Below are positions 56,683 to 64,000 of a stretch of DNA of 64,000 nt, piece by piece; positions within the stretch are counted from its first letter, which is position 1; each line of letters opens with the position of its first letter. The position numbers and the translations under genes were made by a program. The notes under the pieces were generated by a model. That model did not search any database. It was not told the origin of the DNA and worked only from the letters and a program-made list of their open reading frames with translations. Source of the stretch: Stutzerimonas stutzeri (GTDB taxonomy: Bacteria; Pseudomonadota; Gammaproteobacteria; Pseudomonadales; Pseudomonadaceae); NCBI RefSeq assembly GCF_000219605.1, contig NC_015740.1, positions 310,001 through 374,000 on the forward strand, given 5' to 3'.

Positions 56683-57570
56683 ATGCCCGATCAAACCCAG
56701 CGTTTTCTCTTCGATGATTCCGATGTTCGCGGCGAGATCGCCACGCTCGAGGAAAGCTACCAGCACGTGCTGGCCAAACACACTTATCCAGAGCCTGTGG
56801 CCCAGTTGCTCGGCGAGCTGCTGGCCGCGGCCGCGCTATTGGTCGGCACGCTCAAGTTCGACGGGCTGCTGATTCTCCAGGCCCGCTCCAGTGGCGCCGT
56901 GCCGCTGCTGATGGTCGAGTGCTCCAGCGCCCGCGAGGTGCGTGGCATCGCCCGCTATCACGCCGAGCAGATCCAGCCGGACGCCACCCTGACCGAGCTG
57001 ATGCCCGAAGGCATGCTGGCGATCACCATCGACCCGGCCAATGGCCAGCGCTACCAGGGCATCGTCGATCTTGAAGGGGCCACGCTCGCCGAATGCCTGA
57101 CCAACTACTTCGCGGCCTCGGAACAGTTGCCGACGCGCTTCTGGCTCAATGCCGACAGCCGCCGCGCCTGCGGCCTGCTGCTGCAACAGCTGCCGGCCGA
57201 CCGGCTCAAGGATCCGGAGGAGCGTGACGCCAGCTGGGAGCACCTGCGTACCCTGGCCGACACCCTGACCGCCGAGGAACTGCTGGGGCTGGACAGCGAG
57301 ACGCTGCTGCATCGGCTCTATCACCAGGAGCAACTGCGCCTGTTCGATGCACTGCCGATCCGCTTCCGCTGCAGCTGCTCGCGCGAGCGCTCGGCCCGCG
57401 CGCTGGTCAGCCTGGGCGAGGAAGACGCCCTGCAGCTGGTGGCGGAGCAGGGCGGTTCGGTCAGCATCGATTGCCAGTTCTGCAACGAGAAATACACCTA
57501 CGACGCGGCGGATGTGGCTCAGCTTTTCGCCGGTGGTGGCAGCGACGCGCCGTCGGATACCCGGCACTGA
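56683..57570 (+). CDS. hslO: Redox-regulated chaperone Hsp33
   Basis: A 295-residue cytoplasmic chaperone activated by oxidation. The four zinc cysteines are present as [10 protein letters not shown] (CxC, near 230) and [11 protein letters not shown] (CxxC, near 263). The N-terminal substrate-binding domain begins [15 protein letters not shown]. The ATG at 56683 gives the family start; the longer frame does not. It belongs to the hslR-hslO-pckA stretch conserved in pseudomonads. Confidence 0.95.
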   Translation: MPDQTQRFLFDDSDVRGEIATLEESYQHVLAKHTYPEPVAQLLGELLAAAALLVGTLKFDGLLILQARSSGAVPLLMVECSSAREVRGIARYHAEQIQPDATLTELMPEGMLAITIDPANGQRYQGIVDLEGATLAECLTNYFAASEQLPTRFWLNADSRRACGLLLQQLPADRLKDPEERDASWEHLRTLADTLTAEELLGLDSETLLHRLYHQEQLRLFDALPIRFRCSCSRERSARALVSLGEEDALQLVAEQGGSVSIDCQFCNEKYTYDAADVAQLFAGGGSDAPSDTRH

Positions 57571-57788
57571 TCGACGTGCGACGTTCCGGTCGTCTGCCTG
57601 CTGCCGCGGCGGCCGGGAATGAGGCAGGGATGGACCTGCACTCGGGCAGTGAACTATTTGGCCATCACGGCCTCATACCCAGCGCGGCGCATTATCTGGC
57701 ATAATCGCGCGCACTTTTTCGATGTAGTTCGCTCTTTGGCGGGCTACAACAGCATGGAGGAATCGGCCCAGGGCCGACGGGAACACTC

Positions 57789-59333
57789 ATGACGCAAGCC
57801 ACCAACGCCGTGTACACCGACATCAGCACCGCTCAACTGATTGAAGAAGCCGTCAAGCGCGGAGAGGGCGAACTGTCCGCCAATGGCTCTCTGGTGGTGA
57901 AGACCGGGCACCGCACGGGTCGTTCTCCGGCTGACCGCTTCATCGTCGAAGAGCCGAGCACCCAGCACAAGATCGCCTGGGGCCCGATCAACCGTCCGTT
58001 CCCGGCGGGCAACTTCGAAGCCCTGTGGAGCCGCGTCGAAGCCTATATCGGCGAGCGTGACAGCTTCGTGTCCCATGTCCATGTCGGTGCCGATCCCGAG
58101 CACTACCTGCCGGTCAAGATGACCACCGAGACCGCCTGGCACAACCTGTTCGGCCGCTGCCTGTTCATCACCCCCGAGCAGTTCAACCCGGCCGGTCTGA
58201 GCGAGTGGCGCATCCTCAACGCCCCGTTCTTCCAGTGCGTACCCGAGCGTGACGGCACCAATTCCGATGGCTGCGTGATCATCAACTTCGCCGAGAAGAA
58301 GGTGCTGATCGCCGGCATGCAGTACGCCGGTGAAATGAAGAAAGCCATGTTCTCCGTGCAGAACTTCCTGCTGCCGGACGTCGACGTGCTGCCGATGCAC
58401 TGCGCCGCCAACATCGGCGAAGACGGCGACACCACCCTGTTCTTCGGTCTGTCCGGTACCGGCAAGACCACCCTGTCGGCCGACGAGAGCCGCTACCTGA
58501 TCGGTGACGACGAACACGGCTGGGGCGTTGGCCGCGTGTTCAACATCGAAGGCGGTTGCTACGCCAAGTGCATCGACCTGTCCGAGAAGAACGAGCCGGT
58601 GATCTGGAAGGCCATCAAGTTCGGTGCCGTACTGGAGAACGTGGTGCTCGACGAGCGCACCCGTCTGCCGGACTACGCCGATGCCAGCCTGACCCAGAAC
58701 AGCCGCGCGGCCTACCCGCTGCAGCATGTCGAGAAGCGTTCCGAGAAGAACCTCGGCGGCGAGCCGAATGCGGTGATCTTCCTGACCTGCGACCTGACCG
58801 GCGTACTGCCGCCCGTGTCGATCCTGAACAACGAGCAGGCTGCCTACCACTTCCTGTCCGGCTACACCGCGCTGGTCGGTTCCACCGAAATGGGTTCGGG
58901 TAGCGGCATCAAGTCGACCTTCTCCACCTGCTTCGGTGCGCCGTTCTTCCCGCGTCCGGCCGGTGAATATGCCGAGCTGCTGATCAAGCGCATCAACGGC
59001 TTCGGCTCCAAGGTCTATCTGGTCAACACCGGTTGGACCGGTGGTGGCTACGGTGTCGGCAAGCGCTTCAACATTCCGACCACCCGTGCGGTGATCGCCG
59101 CGATCCAGAGCGGCGCGCTGATCGGTGCCGAAACCGAGCACCTGCCGATCATCAACCTGGATGTGCCGAAGACCGTTGCCGGTGTCGATACCCAGCTGCT
59201 GAACCCGCGCAACACCTGGGTCGACAAGAGCGCCTACGACCAGGCCGCGAAGGAGCTGGCAGGCAAGTTCATCGAGAACTTCAAGAAGTTCGATGTTTCC
59301 GACGCCATCCGCAACGCCGGTCCGCAGCTCTAA
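57789..59333 (+). CDS. pckA: Phosphoenolpyruvate carboxykinase (ATP)
   Basis: A 514-residue gluconeogenic enzyme turning oxaloacetate to PEP with ATP. Signatures: [15 protein letters not shown], the P-loop [13 protein letters not shown] (near 218-230), LIGDDEHGW, and the substrate loop [15 protein letters not shown]. Good length for bacterial ATP-type PckA. It has its own terminator. The GGAGGAATCGG stretch upstream (57756) is far from the start, so the working ribosome site is probably weaker. Confidence 0.96.
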   Translation: MTQATNAVYTDISTAQLIEEAVKRGEGELSANGSLVVKTGHRTGRSPADRFIVEEPSTQHKIAWGPINRPFPAGNFEALWSRVEAYIGERDSFVSHVHVGADPEHYLPVKMTTETAWHNLFGRCLFITPEQFNPAGLSEWRILNAPFFQCVPERDGTNSDGCVIINFAEKKVLIAGMQYAGEMKKAMFSVQNFLLPDVDVLPMHCAANIGEDGDTTLFFGLSGTGKTTLSADESRYLIGDDEHGWGVGRVFNIEGGCYAKCIDLSEKNEPVIWKAIKFGAVLENVVLDERTRLPDYADASLTQNSRAAYPLQHVEKRSEKNLGGEPNAVIFLTCDLTGVLPPVSILNNEQAAYHFLSGYTALVGSTEMGSGSGIKSTFSTCFGAPFFPRPAGEYAELLIKRINGFGSKVYLVNTGWTGGGYGVGKRFNIPTTRAVIAAIQSGALIGAETEHLPIINLDVPKTVAGVDTQLLNPRNTWVDKSAYDQAAKELAGKFIENFKKFDVSDAIRNAGPQL

Positions 59334-59350
59334 GCTGCCTGCCGAGTCAT

Positions 59351-59381
59351 CGAAAAGCCGCCTTCGGGCGGCTTTTCGTTT
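59351..59381 (+). terminator. Rho-independent terminator after pckA
   Basis: A 12-bp stem CGAAAAGCCGCC with its complement, a TTCG tetraloop, and TTTT inside the stem's 3' arm. Strong; being A/T symmetric, it may work in both directions. Confidence 0.9.
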
Positions 59382-59495
59382 ATGCAGCACCGGAAACGCA
59401 TCGAGCGGCTCGATGATTGTGATCGGTGAAGTCCCGTGGATTCGATCGGTCGACACCCTTAGCATGGCGCCACCTTTCTCCTGTGAGGACTCGCC

Positions 59496-60098
59496 ATGCA
59501 TACCGAAGAAGCCATTCGCACCCGCCGCGCCGTTAAGGCCTACGACCCCAGCTTCCAGCTGAGCCGTGAAGAAAAGGACGAGCTGCTGCAACTGGCGCTT
59601 CTGGCGCCTTCTGCCTTCAATCTGCAGCATGTGCGGTTCGTCGAGGTCAGCGACCCGGCGCTGCGCGCGCAGATCCGCGAGGTGGGCTGGAATCAGGCGC
59701 AGATGACCGACGCCTCGATGCTGGTGGTGATCTGCGCCCAGGTCGACAGCTGGGAAAAGAATGTCCGCCGCGTCTGGGAAGGCGCACCGAGCGAGGTGCA
59801 GGACTACATGGCCGGCGCCATCGATGCCTATTACCGCGGCAAGCCGCAGGTGCAGCGTGACGAGGCCATGCGCAGCTGCGGTCTGATGGCGCAGACGCTG
59901 ATGCTCGCGGCACGGGCCAAGGGCCTGGATTCCTGCCCCATGGATGGCTTCGATTTCGATGCGGTCGGCAAGCTGATCAACCTGCCGGACAACCATGTCA
60001 TCGCGCTGATGGTCGCGGTGGGCAAGCGCGCCGCCGAGCCGAAGCCGCGTGTCGGCAAGCTGCCGTTCGACGAGGTGGTGATTCGCGACCGCTTCTGA
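59496..60098 (+). CDS. Nitroreductase family protein
   Basis: A 200-residue FMN-dependent oxidoreductase. Family features: EAIRTRRAVKAYDP (flavin-phosphate arginines), LLAPSAFNLQHVRFVEV, and a C-terminal VAVGKRAAEPKPR. GTGAGGA lies just before the ATG. The substrate (quinones or nitro compounds) is unknown. A single gene, preceded by the pckA terminator. Confidence 0.9.
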   Translation: MHTEEAIRTRRAVKAYDPSFQLSREEKDELLQLALLAPSAFNLQHVRFVEVSDPALRAQIREVGWNQAQMTDASMLVVICAQVDSWEKNVRRVWEGAPSEVQDYMAGAIDAYYRGKPQVQRDEAMRSCGLMAQTLMLAARAKGLDSCPMDGFDFDAVGKLINLPDNHVIALMVAVGKRAAEPKPRVGKLPFDEVVIRDRF

Positions 60099-60172
60099 TC
60101 GCGCTCATCAAGACCCGGCGGGACGGCGCGTTGCGTGCTCCCGCCCGGCCCCAGCGTCCCTGTTCGTGGCGC

Positions 60173-60415
60173 TCAGTTCTGATTCCTGCAGGCCTCGGAT
60201 AGCGTCCGGTAGGCCAGCTTGCGTTCGGTACCGGTGGAATCGCGATAGGTCATCTCCGCGTCGGTCACCTCGCAGTAGGGGGTCGGCTTGATCTTCACCG
60301 ACAGCACCGAGGCGACATCCAGTCGGGTGCCGTAGGTGTAGGGCTGAGCCTTGGCATCATCAGCCTGGGCCAGCGAGGTAAACAGCAGGGCAGTGGCAAT
60401 AAGGGTTGCACGCAT
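60173..60415 (-). CDS. DUF2790 family exported protein
   Basis: An 80-residue protein with a signal peptide (MRATLIATALLFTSLAQA, cleavage after AQA). The mature part has the DUF2790 pattern PYTYGTRLDVASVLS...CEVTDAEMTYRDSTG and a C-terminal cysteine (SEACRNQN) that could pair with the earlier one. The family is found in Pseudomonas, often near metal- or stress-responsive genes; the function is unknown. Confidence 0.85.
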   Translation of the reverse strand: MRATLIATALLFTSLAQADDAKAQPYTYGTRLDVASVLSVKIKPTPYCEVTDAEMTYRDSTGTERKLAYRTLSEACRNQN

Positions 60416-60709
60416 GGCGGGGCATCCTGTTCTGGTTCATAGGTCCGTCCTGTTTTTGCCTGCCGGATCACCTGACCCGGCGTCGCTTGTGCTTGTTGTC
60501 AGGAGCTCAGGCATCGTAGAAGTAGATAGGCGCCTAACGGTAATTGCGGTTTCCAATCCGCTCGATTGATGGAAATGCCTGGCCGTTCCGCTGCTGCACC
60601 GTCCCCAAGAAGCCTCGGCGTCGCACCCGGCCGACGAGGCGGGTCGATGCGCAGTGCCCTCTGCTGTCTTTTGCTACCCTCCTGCCTCCCGTCACAGGAG
60701 CGACGCCGC
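60416..60709. other. Divergent intergenic region between the DUF2790 gene and recQ
   Basis: 294 bp. No gene is supported; the frame open from 60566 into recQ lacks a good start before 60710. A CAGGAG ribosome site precedes the recQ ATG. Promoters for both directions should be here, but none could be fixed by eye. Confidence 0.4.
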
Positions 60710-62631
<1,922 letters not shown>

Positions 62632-62635
<4 letters not shown>

Positions 62636-64000
62636 CGCGCGGTCAGGCCGATCAGCCGGTCGGCCACGCCCTTGGTCTGCCGCGAGGTGTCCGCCGTCAG
62701 GTTGCTGGAGTTCTCCAGCGCGTCGAGCAGGCCGGTAAGCGAGCCGACGCCCGCCGATTGCGCCTCGATGTGCTGCGCCACCGCGCGGATTTCGCTGGCC
62801 AGACGGTCGATATCCGTACCGATCTCCTCGGCGTTCCTGCCGGTGATTTCGGCGAGCTTGCGCACCTCGTCGGCCACCACCGCGAAACCGCGCCCCATGT
62901 CGCCGGCACGCGCTGCCTCGATCGCCGCATTGAGCGCCAGCAGGTTGGTCTGCCCGGCGATCTGCTGGATGGTCTGCACCACCGATTGGATTCGCTGGCT
63001 CGACTGCGCCAGGTCGCGGGCGCTGCTGACCACCTCGTCGGCCTGGTGAACCATCTGCTTGACCGAGCTGCCGGCCTGCTCGATGACGGTGCCCTGCTGG
63101 TTGATGTTCAGCGTCAGGTCATCCATCGAACCGTGCAGCTCGGTGGCGCACTGGCTCAGCTGTTCGGACATGGATTGCCGCTCATGATCGGCCTGGGACA
63201 GCACCTGACCAAGGTCGGCCAGGCCACGGAACACCGGGCGGATGTGTTCGTCGAGGCCGTTGATGTCCACCGCGCTGCTGTAGTCCTGGCGCTTGAACTG
63301 CTCGATCTGCTTGACCACCACCTGGCTCAGGCCGGTGAGCTTCTTGATCTGCCGACGCAGGAAGAACGCCTTGAATTCACCGTGATAGGCGATGAAGTTG
63401 TCGGTGTATTCGTCGTGGAAGTCGTCCTTGCCGTTGGTGCGGAAGAAGAACACCGCGGTCAGCGTCTGGTTGAGATTGAGACCGAGGATCTCGCCGAAGG
63501 TCGAGTAACCGGCTACCGGTACGTCATCGAACACCGGGTCCATGCCGCCGAGTGCCTGCTCGTTGTTCAGCCGGCGCAAGATGCAGTCGTTGAGGATGCC
63601 CACCAGCGGCTTGCCGGGCTTGTTGCGCATGAATTGCTGATAGTCGCGGCGGGTGGTTTCGGCCAGCGGCGTACGCTTGACCATGATCAGCTCCTCACCC
63701 GGGGCCACGTCGCAGAACAGGTGGACCCGTTCGTTGGCGAAGTCGATCTGCGAAATCGAACGAACGAACACCTCCTCGCCGACGCGGATGGCGAAGGAAT
63801 AGTCGGCGAGCCGCTGTTCCAGCTCCTGCGGCGCGCACCGCAGCGCCTCGCACAGCGCCTGGACCATGCTGCGGATGTTGCCGCGGGCATCGACCACCTG
63901 GCTGATGTAGCGATCCTCCAGGGAGGCGCTGAGCACGCTCAGGCTGAGCGGCGTGGGCTCGAAGTTCTGGCTCTTGAACACCCCGAAGCGGACGTTACGG
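62632..64000 (-). CDS. FIST-domain cytoplasmic chemoreceptor, 5' part cut by window
   Basis: The frame is open to the right edge, so the N-terminus is missing. What remains has a FIST C-terminal sensor ([16 protein letters not shown] and LTAVFFFRT), a linker helix, and a methyl-accepting signalling domain with the conserved hairpin ([34 protein letters not shown]). No membrane segment is visible, so the receptor is soluble. FIST domains are thought to bind small ligands such as amino acids. Confidence 0.87.

Noticed and set aside
57744-59996. 750-codon open frame on the minus strand
   Set aside because: Antisense to pckA and the nitroreductase, both certain.

Overview
The window is GC-rich, almost fully coding chromosomal DNA from a gamma-proteobacterium of the Pseudomonas/Stutzerimonas (P. 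stutzeri) group. Evidence: Pseudomonas-type small families (DUF2388 and DUF2790), an LsfA-type peroxiredoxin, and a gene order from the secretion ATPase through CYTH/CHAD, PhoU-like, Pit, argE, argA, gshA, thioesterase, tex, ompR/envZ, rimK, hslR, hslO and pckA that matches, from memory, the PA5192-PA5210 region of P. aeruginosa. No prophage, transposase, integrase, CRISPR array or rRNA was seen; there is one tRNA (Thr, anticodon TGT).

Layout. (1) 1-2.5 kb: end of an alpha/beta hydrolase gene, a 1-Cys peroxiredoxin, and small conserved hypotheticals. (2) 2.6-12.6 kb: a defence island, all on the minus strand, in transcription order hsdR, a RloA-like AAA ATPase, a RloB/TOPRIM-like protein, hsdM, hsdS, a duplicated hsdS tail ORF and an Mrr-type endonuclease. 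It lies next to tRNA-Thr, and both ends carry an identical 31-bp direct repeat that is the tRNA transcription terminator. (3) 12.7-18.3 kb: a methyltransferase, a TRAP transporter whose binding-protein gene diverges from its QM permease genes, OsmC and DUF2388. (4) 18.3-25.7 kb: a 1584-residue hybrid sensor kinase and two unrelated L,D-transpeptidases; the YcbB-type one looks frameshifted inside its signal peptide. (5) 25.8-38.2 kb: conserved housekeeping block (orphan GspE-like ATPase, triphosphatase, phosphate uptake pair, arginine and glutathione biosynthesis, Tex). (6) 38.3-51.6 kb: a complete E. coli-type cellulose operon bcsE-F-G-R-Q-A-B-C on one strand, lacking bcsZ, with dgkA divergent from it. 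(7) 51.7-64 kb: ompR/envZ (amgRS-like), rimK with its aspartyl-protease-like partner, Hsp15, PAP2 phosphatase, Hsp33, pckA, nitroreductase, a RecQ variant and a cytoplasmic FIST-domain chemoreceptor cut by the right edge.

Function. The defence island combines modification-dependent and modification-protecting restriction with a predicted ATPase/TOPRIM anti-phage pair. The bcs block should make phosphoethanolamine-modified cellulose under c-di-GMP control (BcsA PilZ domain, BcsE GIL domain). It interrupts a tex-ompR neighbourhood that is direct in P. aeruginosa. The island and the bcs insertion are the accessory parts; the rest is ordinary core genome.
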